A stretch of 64,000 nt of DNA from Mucilaginibacter sp. cycad4 (GTDB lineage Bacteria > Bacteroidota > Bacteroidia > Sphingobacteriales > Sphingobacteriaceae), in the NCBI RefSeq assembly GCF_034263275.1, contig NZ_CP139559.1, forward strand, positions 3,348,001 through 3,412,000, given 5' to 3'. The translations under genes and the position numbers were made by a program. The number at the start of each line of letters is the position of its first letter. Position 1 is the first letter of the stretch. Of the stretch, positions 1 to 8,616 are shown in pieces. The notes under the pieces are model-generated. The model had not been told where the DNA came from and searched no databases. It saw nothing but the letters and a program-made list of their open reading frames with translations.

Positions 1-577
1 AGGATATGGTGTGCTCAATAGCATCGTACAAAAAATTTTTCAGCAAAAACTTGGTACGGTAGCCCAGGGCCAGGTTCTCTACCACTAAAAACTCATCGCC
101 CGATGCTTCCAGTTGCTGCTTGCCCCTGTGGTAAATAATATTAAGGATGTGCGGATTGGTAACCTTACACTCCTTGCCGTTTTCGGTATCGCCAACAAAT
201 TCCTTCCTGAACAATTCGTAGTTCTTTTTCCAGTCGGCACTGCTGCTGATCACTACTTCGCGCAGCATCAGCACTTTTTGATTAACCTCGATACTCAGTT
301 TTGCCGGTTCGCGGCCAACCAGCACAGTTGTGGAATACTCTTCAATACTAACGCCGGTAACTACCAGCTGGTATTGGCCCGGTTTAACCCCGGCCAGAGT
401 AAAAGTACCATCCTCGGCAGTAGAAGTGCCATAAGTGGCATTATTTAAAAATACGCTGGCATTGGCTACCGGGCTTTTAGTATCAGCCCGCACCACCTTA
501 CCTGTAATAGTACCGGTTTGCGCCGAAACTATGAGCGGACATATAAACGCAATAAGCAAAAACCAATAAAAGCGCAT
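1..577 (-). CDS. Carboxypeptidase-like regulatory domain protein, 3-prime part beyond window
   Basis: This is the N-terminal 192 residues of a minus-strand gene that runs off the left edge. Translation from the ATG at 577 gives a signal peptide (MRFYWFLLIAFICPLIVSAQ). It is followed at about residues 22-105 by a CarboxypepD_reg-like beta-sandwich (TGTITGKVV, then SVFLNNATYGTSTAEDGTF and GVKPGQYQL). This domain is typical of Bacteroidetes TonB-linked receptors and surface proteins. The segment after the domain (EVVISSSADWKKNYELFRKEF) resembles the family of stand-alone CarboxypepD_reg proteins rather than a SusC plug. The C-terminus is not visible, so the full architecture is open. The start is followed directly by a good hydrophobic stretch. 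Confidence 0.85.
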   Translation of the reverse strand, partial: MRFYWFLLIAFICPLIVSAQTGTITGKVVRADTKSPVANASVFLNNATYGTSTAEDGTFTLAGVKPGQYQLVVTGVSIEEYSTTVLVGREPAKLSIEVNQKVLMLREVVISSSADWKKNYELFRKEFVGDTENGKECKVTNPHILNIIYHRGKQQLEASGDEFLVVENLALGYRTKFLLKNFLYDAIEHTIS

Positions 578-747
578 TAAATAAAATTAGGATATTTTTT
601 CAATCTACTAAAAAACACATTTTTTATGAACGGTTAATGAATTGCCGGTGTATAATTTTTGTTGCGGTGGTGTCTGAACTCGAATTTATTGAATTAAAGA
701 ATTTATAGAATTTTTGATCATTTTAATTTCCCGTCCCTTTCCCGTCC

Positions 748-809
748 CATCAGGGTCTCTCGCAGAGGACCCTGATGTATGCGCCATGCAAATCCACTGT
801 TCTAAATAC
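748..809. repeat. Left half of a two-hairpin palindromic repeat, split by the IS
   Basis: The arm CATCAGGGTC at 748-757 pairs with GACCCTGATG at 768-777, followed by a linker containing ATGCAAATCCA. The other half lies at 2241-2298, beyond the IS element. Joined, the halves give about 120 nt that match, in order and spacing, the intact copy at 2553-2671. It resembles a REP/REPIN-type unit with one hairpin at each end; no protein is encoded. Confidence 0.8.
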
Positions 810-852
810 TGTCTCGTCCTAAAAAAAGTTTACATTTTATGAGATAGTCCTG

Positions 853-1800
853 TTATGTATTTACAAGTGTAGTGATGTCCTGTGATACGTTTACAATGTT
901 AGTGTTTTTGCGATAATAGTTCTTCCACAATTTTTGAGGTAGCAAGCTTTTATCATGCACATGTTGGGGCGTTAGCAGACCGATACTGAAGTGTGGCCGG
1001 TGTTTGTTATACAACTCGATAGCTCTATCCAGTAATTGTTTTGCTTGTTGCTTATTCTCAGGCCGGTGATGCTTAAGATATTCTTCTTTAAGAATGCCGT
1101 TCATTCGTTCAGCAACGGCATTCTCTAATGGGTCACCGTTCTCGGTCATACTGATCTTGATGTATCTGTCCTGTAATAGCTTTACATAGCTTTCTGTGCA
1201 ATATTGCACTCCCCGGTCCGAGTGATGTATAAGTGCCTCCGGCAATTGTTCAGGCAGGTCTTTTAAAGCCATTTTCAAGGCCTGTATCGTTTCGATCGTT
1301 TCTAAGGTATCAGCCAAATGATAGCCAACTACTTTGTGCGAATAAGCGTCCGTTATCAAACTGATGTACAAATGTTCTTCTTTTACTTTCCAGTAGGTGA
1401 TATCGCTTACCCACAGTTGGTTAGGCCTGACGACCTCCAGGCTGCGTATGATATTCGGCCATCTGTTGAACCGGTGACCCGACCAGGTCGTCACATGCCG
1501 CCTGCGGCGTTTCTTTACTAACAGTCCATTAGCTGACAACAGGTCGAACAGTGCATCCCGTCCCATTTTAATGCCATGATCAAGCAAAAAAGGGTGCAGC
1601 TTTTCATAAAGCTTCCTGCCACCCATTGCCCGGTGGTCTTGGCGAATGCTGACAACCTCCTGCAATATAAGTGTATCCTCTATTCCAGATGCTTCTTGTT
1701 GCCAAAAGTGCTGATAATAGGCCTGACGGGTAATACCAAGTAACCGACATAATCGTACAAGGCTGATCCTTGTATACATGTCTTTCATCTCATGGATCAC
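853..1800 (-). CDS. IS3-family transposase OrfB (DDE integrase core)
   Basis: 315 residues if read from the GTG at 1800. The N-terminal part (ISLVRLCRLLGITRQAYYQ) is the HTH_21-type segment found in OrfB proteins. The rve integrase core follows, with the catalytic acidic residues visible in VSDITYW (D), HHSDRGVQYC (D) and ENAVAERMNGILKEEY (E), the typical DDE spacing with a 35-residue D-E interval. It overlaps the orfA stop by 4 nt in the -1 frame. In this family OrfB is made mainly as an OrfAB fusion by frameshifting, so the GTG may not be the working start. It catalyses strand transfer of the IS. Confidence 0.93.
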   Translation of the reverse strand: MIHEMKDMYTRISLVRLCRLLGITRQAYYQHFWQQEASGIEDTLILQEVVSIRQDHRAMGGRKLYEKLHPFLLDHGIKMGRDALFDLLSANGLLVKKRRRRHVTTWSGHRFNRWPNIIRSLEVVRPNQLWVSDITYWKVKEEHLYISLITDAYSHKVVGYHLADTLETIETIQALKMALKDLPEQLPEALIHHSDRGVQYCTESYVKLLQDRYIKISMTENGDPLENAVAERMNGILKEEYLKHHRPENKQQAKQLLDRAIELYNKHRPHFSIGLLTPQHVHDKSLLPQKLWKNYYRKNTNIVNVSQDITTLVNT

Positions 1801-2198
1801 TTGGTATCCGACTTTTTTCGGATAGGAATATTAAGATCACGTTCAGCAATCTCGATCATACGCTTGTACATTTCACTGCGAAGCTGCTCATCTTCAAGCT
1901 GACGTTCGAGTTCTTTGATGCGTTGTTGTTCTTGCGACAAGGCACCTGTAGGCGGATCTTTATGGGGCTTCTTTGCGGGCAAGGATAGTGGTTTTACTGA
2001 TGACAAATATCTGTCTTTTTCCGAAACTTCTGCATAACCTAACTTCTGCATCCAACGCGTTATGCCACTATGTATCTTGATATCATATTTCCTCAACAAC
2101 GCCTTTTGACTAACACTGCCAGCCAAATACTCTTTGATAACTGAATGCTTAAATTCAAGTGAATAATGTCCTTTTCCATCAATAATGATCTTTTCCAT
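1797..2198 (-). CDS. IS3-family OrfA, helix-turn-helix DNA-binding protein
   Basis: 133 residues from the ATG at 2198. The N-terminal half (YSLEFKHSVIKEYLAGSVSQKALLRKYDI) is an HTH_Tnp_1/Orf8-like helix-turn-helix that recognises the IS ends. The C-terminal half (QEQQRIKELERQLEDEQLRSEMYKRMIEIAERD) is a leucine-zipper-like coiled coil used for multimerisation. The stop codon overlaps the first codons of orfB. A heptamer A-AAA-AAG lies just before the stop, as in IS3 members that use programmed -1 frameshifting to make OrfAB. Confidence 0.92.
   Translation of the reverse strand: MEKIIIDGKGHYSLEFKHSVIKEYLAGSVSQKALLRKYDIKIHSGITRWMQKLGYAEVSEKDRYLSSVKPLSLPAKKPHKDPPTGALSQEQQRIKELERQLEDEQLRSEMYKRMIEIAERDLNIPIRKKSDTK
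1812..1818 (-). promoter_or_regulatory. A6G slippery heptamer for -1 frameshift between orfA and orfB
   Basis: On the minus strand orfA reads CGA AAA AAG TCG. A one-base backward slip gives AAA AAA GTC in the orfB frame, and that frame is open from there through the orfB GTG. This is the classic A-AAA-AAG site of IS3-family elements. The site is seen in the sequence; its use is inferred. Confidence 0.7.
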
Positions 2199-2240
2199 GT
2201 AGTTTATTTTTGTGTAAACTCATTTCAGGACAAGACATAC

Positions 2241-2298
2241 CCTGATAGATGTTTAGAAAGCGCAAAGCCTCTGGGTCCTCTACGAGAGGACCCAGAGG
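2241..2298. repeat. Right half of the IS-interrupted two-hairpin repeat
   Basis: Contains a perfect 14-bp hairpin: CCTCTGGGTCCTCT at 2268-2281, loop ACG, AGAGGACCCAGAGG at 2285-2298. It is the distal hairpin of the element whose proximal hairpin lies at 748-777. Confidence 0.8.
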
Positions 2299-2552
2299 GA
2301 ACATTAAATGTAAGCCCATTGGAAGCCTCCGGTTCAGAAATATCCCGGGAATCCTTAAATCCTAAAAATCATGGTTCAGAATATGGGCGTTCCCGTTAGC
2401 CAACGGGCCGGTCCGCCAGCTGGCGGATGCAAATCCTCGCCTTGCCCGTACTGCAAAGGCCTGCCCGCGCTGTGGGTTTTCCGCTACAATCCTAACGCTG
2501 CCCCACGCACAATGTCGATAAATATATTTCGCAATCCATCACGTTCCCGTCC
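2299..2552. other. Non-coding spacer with a short palindromic word
   Basis: No convincing gene. The only structure I see is CCCGTTAGCCAACGGG at 2392-2407 with GCC after it, repeated at 2725-2740 as the perfect palindrome CCCGTTAGCTAACGGG in the same local context (GGCGTTCCCGTTAGC). The short open frames here translate to proline/arginine/serine-rich sequence without family resemblance and lie inside the repeats. Confidence 0.6.
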
Positions 2553-2671
2553 CATCAGGGTCTCTCGTAGAGGACCCTGATGTATGCGTCATGCAAATTC
2601 ACCATTCCCAATACTCTGATAGGTGTTTAGAAAGCGCAGAACCTCAGGGTCATCTACGAGAGACCCTGAGG
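2553..2671. repeat. Intact two-hairpin palindromic repeat (about 119 nt)
   Basis: Proximal hairpin CATCAGGGTC/GACCCTGATG (2553-2582), linker with ATGCGTCATGCAAATTCA and GATAGGTGTTTAGAAAGCGC, distal hairpin CCTCAGGGTC/GACCCTGAGG (2642-2671). It is the uninterrupted counterpart of the split copy at 748-809 plus 2241-2298 and shows what the IS target looked like. Confidence 0.82.
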
Positions 2672-2908
2672 GGACATCAAAATCCGAAATCGAACATCCC
2701 AAGTCCGAAATCAATGATGGCGTTCCCGTTAGCTAACGGGCCGCGCTATCCGCTCATACACCTACAGGCATTACGCGCCCGGCCGGTATCCGCTACTATC
2801 GCTAACGCAAAAAAACGGCGATATCTTGCTCTTGTCTTAAAAACACAAAAAATGCGCTAAGCTGTCACCTAAACACAGCCTGATGCGACTAATGATTAAA
2901 CCTTCCAT
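2672..2908. other. Spacer with dispersed words upstream of the serine hydrolase
   Basis: Contains AAATCCGAAATCGAACATCCC at its start (the word recurs near 17871 and, inverted, near 42330-42360) and the palindrome at 2725-2740. I see no gene. A promoter for the following gene should lie in the last 60 nt, but no clear TAnnTTTG box stands out. Confidence 0.5.
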
Positions 2909-3976
2909 ATGAAAAATTTCATTTCAAGCTTCTTGTTACTGATGCTTACCTCTTTGGTTTATGCACAGGATAAAACAGATACTGTTCCGAATATGAATGA
3001 CAAGGCAAAAGTGGTTGCCTGGCTTAAAGAAAAGCACATACCAGCCCTCGGATTAGCCTACATCGAAAAGGGTAAATTACAATCTTTGAAGGTATTCGGC
3101 GACCTTAAACCGGGTACGCCGGCCAATGATGAGGCTTTATTTAATGTTGCCTCCCTTACCAAGCCCATCGTAACCATGGTTACATTAAACCTGGTGAATG
3201 CGGGTAAGTGGCAGTTGGATGAACCCTTGTTTCATTACTGGACCGATCCCGACATTAAAGATGATCCGCGCAGCCAAAAGCTCACTACAAAAGATATCCT
3301 GAACCATCGCACTGGTTTTCCTAACTGGCGTTCGCAATTAAAGGATGGAAAGCTGGCCTTCCAGGCTGATCCGGGGACTAAATATGGTTACTCAGGTGAG
3401 GGTTTTGAATACCTGAGGCATGCACTTGAAAGTAAGTTTCATCGTACGCTGGGTCAGCTGGCCGATTCCATCATCTTTAAACCTTTAAGAATGCGCAGCA
3501 CCAGTTTCACCTGGAATGATAAAATGGAAAGCCGTTTTGCTGTACCTGCCGATGGGAATGGCAAACCACTTAAAATACCAAAAAATACAGAAGCCAATGC
3601 TGCCGACCTGCTTAAAACAACAGTTGGTGATTACGGCCGGTTTTTGGTTTGGGTATTAAAAGGCGGCGGCTTATCAAAAGATCTGTTCGGGCAAATGATT
3701 GATAAACAGGTTGAGATCAAAGAACATGTATATATGGGGCTGGGCTGGTCGGTTTATGATGATTTGGGCGATGGTGAATATGGCATTTCGCACGGCGGCC
3801 GTGATCCCGGCGTTAACACAATCGTTTTTATCCTCCCCAAATCCGGACGGGGAATGCTGATCTTCACCAATTCTGATAACGGGTCGCAACTATATGCGCC
3901 GTTTGTTAAAGCTTATTTAAAGCAACAGGGCCAGGCCATTTTGAATATCGAATTGAAAAATAAGCCCCAAAAATAA
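2909..3976 (+). CDS. Serine hydrolase, beta-lactamase class C/PBP-like, secreted
   Basis: 355 residues with an N-terminal signal peptide ending near VYAQ (residue 20). The class C fold motifs are visible: SLTK near residue 88 (SxxK with nucleophile serine and general-base lysine), YSG near residue 162 in the position of YxN, and HGGRDPG near residue 298 in the position of the KTG/HxG box. Proteins of this family act in the periplasm as D-Ala peptidases or esterases; a true beta-lactamase role is not implied. The motif RTGFPNW fits the eukaryotic LACTB/EstB-like subgroup. It stands alone between repeats and a convergent ccmB gene. Confidence 0.88.
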   Translation: MKNFISSFLLLMLTSLVYAQDKTDTVPNMNDKAKVVAWLKEKHIPALGLAYIEKGKLQSLKVFGDLKPGTPANDEALFNVASLTKPIVTMVTLNLVNAGKWQLDEPLFHYWTDPDIKDDPRSQKLTTKDILNHRTGFPNWRSQLKDGKLAFQADPGTKYGYSGEGFEYLRHALESKFHRTLGQLADSIIFKPLRMRSTSFTWNDKMESRFAVPADGNGKPLKIPKNTEANAADLLKTTVGDYGRFLVWVLKGGGLSKDLFGQMIDKQVEIKEHVYMGLGWSVYDDLGDGEYGISHGGRDPGVNTIVFILPKSGRGMLIFTNSDNGSQLYAPFVKAYLKQQGQAILNIELKNKPQK

Positions 3977-3990
3977 GATGGGTTGAGCGA

Positions 3991-4674
3991 TCAGTCCCTC
4001 CACAAATATGGGAAAAGCAATAAGGCGGTAGCTATTACAATAGCATTGATAGCGCACAAAACGCCAATGTTACCGTAAAAGAAGCTTCGGTCTACCCCGT
4101 CCATTGCACTCTTGCTTAATTTAATAAGCACCAGTATAACAGGGATAATAACCGGGAAGCTTAATATGGCCATCAGGGTACCGTTATTACCGGCCTTTGA
4201 CGCGATGGCCGAGATCATGGTAAATACGGTAGAAAAACTGACGCTTCCTAACAGCACCGCCAGGAAATAATACAGCGGATCGCCAAGGGTGTTGGTGAAA
4301 AATACTTTATAGATAATTAATGCCAGTGTGCTCAGCAAAGCCATCAGCAAAATATTATAGATTGTTTTAGACAGAATAATTGCCTGCGGACTGGCAATGG
4401 AGTAATAATAAAGCAGCCGGCTTTTACTTTCCTGCATAAAGCTTTTGGCTATGGCATTTACCGATGCAAACAGCATAATGATCCAGAACAACACGTTCCA
4501 AACTATGGGGTAACCGCTGCTGCTTGAAAAGCCGGGATTTAAATTGAGGGAGATATAACAAACAAAAACCGTTGAAACCACATACAGCAAAACGCCATTA
4601 AAAGCATATTTGGACCGCCACTCCAGCAAAACTTCTTTTTTTAGCAGGTACCAGGTTTCATTAACAAGTTTCAT
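3991..4674 (-). CDS. ccmB: Heme exporter protein B homologue (CcmB), ABC permease
   Basis: 227 residues from the ATG at 4674. A longer frame to 4722 adds 16 residues without homologous character, and MKLVNETWYLLKKEVLLEWRS is the usual CcmB beginning. Six hydrophobic segments follow (for example NGVLLYVVSTVFVCYISL, IVWNVLFWIIMLFASVNAIA and GTLMAILSFPVIIPVILVLI). CcmB is the membrane subunit of the CcmABC complex that loads heme for cytochrome c maturation. No ccmA or ccmC lies in the window, as is common where ccm genes are scattered. It converges on the serine hydrolase and diverges from ogt. Confidence 0.88.
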   Translation of the reverse strand: MKLVNETWYLLKKEVLLEWRSKYAFNGVLLYVVSTVFVCYISLNLNPGFSSSSGYPIVWNVLFWIIMLFASVNAIAKSFMQESKSRLLYYYSIASPQAIILSKTIYNILLMALLSTLALIIYKVFFTNTLGDPLYYFLAVLLGSVSFSTVFTMISAIASKAGNNGTLMAILSFPVIIPVILVLIKLSKSAMDGVDRSFFYGNIGVLCAINAIVIATALLLFPYLWRD

Positions 4675-4766
4675 GACCGCAAATGTAATAATTACCTGCG
4701 AGTGAGTAAGGGCATTTGACAAGCTAAAAAAATTAGCTTAATTTTGAATATAACATACCAATTACC

Positions 4767-5252
4767 ATGCCTGTAGCTTATTTCCGCACGCCTGTTGGCA
4801 TTGCCCGCATTACTGAAGAAGATGGCTTTATAGCATCCGTATCCATACGCGATGAGGAATACGAGATTGAACCTGCCCCCACCCCGCTGTTGCAAGCTGC
4901 TATTGATGAGTTAAATGAGTACTTTGCCGGCACAAGGAAGGAATTTACCTTTCCTATAAAGCAGGAAGGCAGTGAGTTTCAACAACAGGTTTGGGACGAG
5001 CTGTTACAGATCCCTTATGGAGCAACCATTACTTACGCCCAGCAGTCAAACCAGATGAACAATCCTTTGGCCATTAGGGCAATAGCATCTGCCAACGGTC
5101 GTAATAACCTTTGGGTTGTAGTGCCCTGTCACCGGGTAATAGGTTCAAATGGCAGCTTAACCGGCTACGCAGGCGGGGTGTGGCGCAAAAAATGGCTGCT
5201 TGAGCACGAGGCAAAGGTACTGGGCGTTGGGCAAACCAGGCTGGAGTTTTAA
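4767..5252 (+). CDS. ogt: Methylated-DNA--protein-cysteine methyltransferase
   Basis: 161 residues. The C-terminal DNA-binding domain contains the helix-turn-helix IPYGATITYAQQS with the arginine finger region AIRAIASANGRNNLW. The invariant active-site motif PCHRV is at about residue 118 (VVPCHRVIGSNGSLTGYAGG). The acceptor cysteine removes the alkyl group from O6-alkylguanine in one irreversible step. The N-terminal 75 residues form the variable ribonuclease-like domain. The 3-prime end overlaps the stop of the convergent hybrid kinase gene by 4 nt. Confidence 0.95.
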   Translation: MPVAYFRTPVGIARITEEDGFIASVSIRDEEYEIEPAPTPLLQAAIDELNEYFAGTRKEFTFPIKQEGSEFQQQVWDELLQIPYGATITYAQQSNQMNNPLAIRAIASANGRNNLWVVVPCHRVIGSNGSLTGYAGGVWRKKWLLEHEAKVLGVGQTRLEF

Positions 5253-7177
5253 ACGCCCACCTTCAATAACCTCGACATTTTTTCATGCAGCTGATAAGGC
5301 TGGAACGGCTTCGAAAGCACGTCGTTCATCCCTGCCGATAATGCTTCCTGCTGCTCATGATCATAACTTGCTGCCGATAGCGATATGATTGGAATACTCC
5401 GTTTAGGTTCCTCAAAATCAACGCGGATGGTTTTGGCTGCCTGGTAACCGTTCATTTCGGGCATGTGCGTATCCATTAAAATAATGTCATAGTCTTTATT
5501 GGTAAGCCTGTCAATAACCTTGCGCCCGTTATCAACCATCTCTACCTCTACATTCCAATCCTTTAATATCTTGGAGAGCATAAACTGGTTCACCATATTA
5601 TCTTCGGCTACCAGCACCCGTACATTATTAAATGGCGGCAGTATCTTATCAGTTTTGGGAGCTGCCTTGCCTTTGGGCTTAATGCTTATGGTATACCAGC
5701 AAACAAAATTGAAAGTGCTGCCCCTGCCTACCTGGCTGCTTACGGTAAGTTCGCCTCCTTTTAACTCGGCAAGCTTTTTCACTATGGTTAAACCAAGCCC
5801 GGTACCGCCGTATTTATTTACGGTATCTTCTTCGGCCTGTTCAAATGATTCAAAGATCCTGTTAAGCCTGTCGGCCGGGATCCCGATACCTGTATCCTCA
5901 ACACTGAACTTCAGTTTCACCTTATCATTGTGCTTTTGAAGTATGGTGATCCTGAGCTTTACATATCCCCTTTCGGTAAATTTAAGCGCATTGCTCAGCA
6001 GGTTCATCAATATCTGGTTCAGGCGCAATGAATCCAACATAAGGTATTCAGGCACTTCATCTTCAATATCCAGCAAAAATTCGATATTATTTTCGTCGGC
6101 TTTAAACTTAAGCAGGTTAAAAACCGAGTTTACAATGTCATAAACATTATTTGAGGTGCGGATGATACTGAATTTACCCGCTTCAATTTTTGATATATCA
6201 AGCACATCATTGATCACACCCAATAATGATTTTGATGAGGTGTCAAGCAAATCAAGCATCCCCATTTGCTGATCGGTAAGGGTGGTTTTACGCAACAGCG
6301 AAGTGATACCTATAATACCATTAACCGGTGTACGCAGTTCATGGCTCATATTGGCCAAAAAAGTTTCTTTTACCTTTTTGCTGTATTCTGCGTTTTCCTT
6401 TGATTTGATGAGCTGTTCCTGGTAACTTTTTTGCGGAGAAATATCACTGATATTAATAAATATGGTTTTGTTACGGTATGCTGCCCGGCATTCCACCCAA
6501 ATTACCCTTTTATCAAAAGTTTCAAACTTAAACTCAAAAATGGCATAATTCAGGTTGTCTTTAATGATCTCGCCCAGTTTTTTGCGAAACGACGGCCTAT
6601 GATCGTCTATGGCCAGGTCAACAATACTTTTACCAATAAGTTCATCAGGCCTGAAACCCATTATCTTTTCGACGGTGGGGTTGATATTCTCAATGCGGAG
6701 GCTTTGTGCGTCAACCGAAGTGATAACATCGGCCGAGTTTCTTACAACTATAGCATAATCCTGCAGCTCATCGTTTTTTTGCTTTAATTCGGCCTGGGTG
6801 CGGGCCAGCTGTACAAATGAGTCAACCTTGGCCGATGTAATGTAAGGGTCAAGCGGTTTGTAAAGATAATCTACGGCCCCGGTACCGAGGCCTTTAACGG
6901 CATACTTGGCTTCCTTTGAAATAGCGGTAACAAAAATAACCAGGATATCTTTGGTACGCGGGTTTGATTTAAGCATTTCCACCAGCTCAAAGCCGTCCAT
7001 TTCGGGCATCTGAACATCAACTAAGGCAATGGCTATATTGGTTTCCCAGGCAATTTTAAGGGCTTCATTTGGCGAAGTAGTAGAGAATATCTTAATATCA
7101 TCGCGTTCCAGCAATGCTTCAAGCGCAATAATATTCTCTTCTCTGTCATCAACAATTAGAATATTAACAGGGGTCAT
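5249..7177 (-). CDS. Hybrid histidine kinase: REC-PAS-HisKA-HATPase-REC
   Basis: 642 residues, no membrane segments, so cytoplasmic. Domain order: receiver at 4-120 (DDREEN, phosphoacceptor in IALVDVQMPEMDGFE, K in YLYKPL); short coiled coil; PAS at 140-255; HisKA with the H-box FLANMSHELRTPVNG near 278; HATPase with N-box NLLSNALKF and G-boxes DTGIGIPADR and GGTGLGLTI; a second receiver at 525-640 (VAEDNMVNQ, ILMDTHMPEMNG, LSKPFQP). It is the last gene of the minus-strand operon that starts at 12066, 28 nt after cheB, and probably takes phosphate or a signal from the upstream kinase. Confidence 0.93.
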   Translation of the reverse strand: MTPVNILIVDDREENIIALEALLERDDIKIFSTTSPNEALKIAWETNIAIALVDVQMPEMDGFELVEMLKSNPRTKDILVIFVTAISKEAKYAVKGLGTGAVDYLYKPLDPYITSAKVDSFVQLARTQAELKQKNDELQDYAIVVRNSADVITSVDAQSLRIENINPTVEKIMGFRPDELIGKSIVDLAIDDHRPSFRKKLGEIIKDNLNYAIFEFKFETFDKRVIWVECRAAYRNKTIFINISDISPQKSYQEQLIKSKENAEYSKKVKETFLANMSHELRTPVNGIIGITSLLRKTTLTDQQMGMLDLLDTSSKSLLGVINDVLDISKIEAGKFSIIRTSNNVYDIVNSVFNLLKFKADENNIEFLLDIEDEVPEYLMLDSLRLNQILMNLLSNALKFTERGYVKLRITILQKHNDKVKLKFSVEDTGIGIPADRLNRIFESFEQAEEDTVNKYGGTGLGLTIVKKLAELKGGELTVSSQVGRGSTFNFVCWYTISIKPKGKAAPKTDKILPPFNNVRVLVAEDNMVNQFMLSKILKDWNVEVEMVDNGRKVIDRLTNKDYDIILMDTHMPEMNGYQAAKTIRVDFEEPKRSIPIISLSAASYDHEQQEALSAGMNDVLSKPFQPYQLHEKMSRLLKVGV

Positions 7178-7205
7178 TTAATATTAATTAGGGGGTTGGT
7201 GATTG

Positions 7206-7793
7206 TTATGAAAGTAAAAGTTTAAAAATCTCATCCTGTGTTAAAACATAGTCGGCAGCACCTAAATTTATAGCCGCCCTTGGCATTTCGGCCATTTCAG
7301 CATCACCGGGCTCCTGCGCTATGGTAAGGCTGCCGCTTTTTTTTAATTTTAATAAGCCTTCGGCGCCATCCTGATTAGCTCCCGACAATAATATCGCCAT
7401 GCACCTATCACCATAAACCTCGGCAGCGCTTTCAAAAGTAACATCTATTGATGGCTTTGAATACCATACCGGTTCCGAAACGTCCAGGCTAAAATAACCG
7501 CCATGTTCAATTAAGGTATGATAATTTGCCGGGGCAATATACATAGTATTCGTTTTAAGAATATCCTTGTCCTCAATTTCGCGCATGTACATACGGCTAT
7601 TCTCGGCAAATAGTTTCTCTATTTCGCTGAAAAAATTTTTTTTCCTGTGTATGATAAGGATTACGGTTTTCCCCAGTTTTTCGGGAAGATCTTTTATGAT
7701 CCGGAATAAAATTTTGAACGAGCCTGCCGATCCGCCCAATAATATGACCTGGGCGGCATGCCATCTTTCCAGTAACTTTTTATCAGGTCCCAA
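7206..7793 (-). CDS. CheB-type methylesterase without receiver domain
   Basis: 195 residues, a stand-alone CheB catalytic domain. The triad is visible: Ser in GGSAGS (residues 20-25), His in ILIIHRKK (near 49) and Asp in LLSGANQDGAEG (near 142). The usual N-terminal receiver is missing. The frame begins with TTG at 7793 inside the end of cheR (11-nt overlap, translational coupling), and no in-frame ATG exists before the catalytic serine. CheB hydrolyses glutamyl methyl esters on chemoreceptors. No chemoreceptor or CheA/CheW gene is in the window, so the substrate here is likely a kinase coiled coil or is unknown. Confidence 0.9.
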   Translation of the reverse strand: MGPDKKLLERWHAAQVILLGGSAGSFKILFRIIKDLPEKLGKTVILIIHRKKNFFSEIEKLFAENSRMYMREIEDKDILKTNTMYIAPANYHTLIEHGGYFSLDVSEPVWYSKPSIDVTFESAAEVYGDRCMAILLSGANQDGAEGLLKLKKSGSLTIAQEPGDAEMAEMPRAAINLGAADYVLTQDEIFKLLLS

Positions 7794-8613
7794 CTTTTTG
7801 GTAAATGTTTTCTTTTTGGTTGATCACCTTAAACTTACTCTTAAACGAATCTGACCGGATGGTTTCTTTGCTGCCAAGGCATAAATAACCCAGCGGACAA
7901 AGGCTTTTATAAAACAGGTCGAGGATCCGTTCCTGCAGGTATGTTTCAAAGTAAATAAAAACATTCCGGCAACTTATCATCTGAAACTCATTAAATACCG
8001 TATCTGATATTAAATTATGCACCGAAAACAGCGTATTTTGCTTTAACTCATTATGTATCGATGCGGCATCGTACAAAATAGTAAAATGATCTGTAATTGA
8101 ACCTTTTAAATCGGTATACTGATAGTTTTCTGCATAACTTTTTATATTACGCAAACTGTAAATCCCTTTACGGGCCTCCCTTAAAACCTCGGTATTGATA
8201 TCCGTACCGTATATAAACGACTTTTTGCCCAAACCAGCCTCGTTCAGCAATATGGCCATGGAGTAAACCTCTTCGCCGGTTGAGCAGCCCGCACTCCAGA
8301 TTTTGACGTGCTGGTAAGTTGAAAGATACGGAACAACCTGCGAGTTAACCGCACGATAGAATGAAGGATCGCGGAACATCTCGGTTACGTTAACCGTAAT
8401 TTCTTCCAAAAAGCCCTGAAAAAAATCCGCATCGTTAATAAGCACGTGTTTAAGGTCATAAAACTCAAACCTGTTAAGCAGCATGATGCGGGTTAACCTC
8501 CGTTTTAACGAAGCTTTGGTATAACCCGAAAAATCAAAGCCATGAACCTTTCTTACAATATCAATAAGCTCATGAACCTGTGCATGTGATATAATTCCCT
8601 GCTCTGTATCCAT
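7783..8613 (-). CDS. CheR-type protein-glutamate methyltransferase
   Basis: 276 residues. The N-terminal all-alpha domain (residues 8-75, with the KASLKRRLTRIMLLNRF helix) precedes a SAM-dependent methyltransferase fold with motif I WSAGCSTGEEVYSMA near 107, the acidic loop IYGTDINTEVL and ISCRNVFIYF. It would use S-adenosylmethionine to methylate glutamates. It lies 3 nt downstream of the large CHASE3 kinase and overlaps cheB, so all four genes look co-transcribed. In Bacteroidetes such CheR/CheB pairs often accompany hybrid kinases rather than flagellar chemotaxis. Confidence 0.93.
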   Translation of the reverse strand: MDTEQGIISHAQVHELIDIVRKVHGFDFSGYTKASLKRRLTRIMLLNRFEFYDLKHVLINDADFFQGFLEEITVNVTEMFRDPSFYRAVNSQVVPYLSTYQHVKIWSAGCSTGEEVYSMAILLNEAGLGKKSFIYGTDINTEVLREARKGIYSLRNIKSYAENYQYTDLKGSITDHFTILYDAASIHNELKQNTLFSVHNLISDTVFNEFQMISCRNVFIYFETYLQERILDLFYKSLCPLGYLCLGSKETIRSDSFKSKFKVINQKENIYQKVGT

Positions 8614-8616
8614 AAC

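Larger units (their letters stand above)
810..2237 (-). mobile_element. IS3-family insertion sequence, intact
   Basis: The left end TGTCTCGTCCTAAAAAAAGT begins at 810. The right end, read as reverse complement from 2237, is TGTCTTGTCCTGAAATGAGT. These imperfect terminal inverted repeats extend into GTTTACA on both sides. The flanks are TAC at 807-809 and TAC at 2238-2240, a 3-bp target duplication. Inside are overlapping orfA and orfB on the minus strand. Length (1428 bp), ends, short duplication and gene order fit the IS3 family, probably the IS150 branch. Both reading frames are open, so it may be active. Confidence 0.93.

Noticed and set aside
2166..2860. Plus-strand open frames of 69-89 codons downstream of the IS
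   Set aside because: They lie in palindromic repeats, have biased Pro/Arg/Ser composition and no recognisable start signals.
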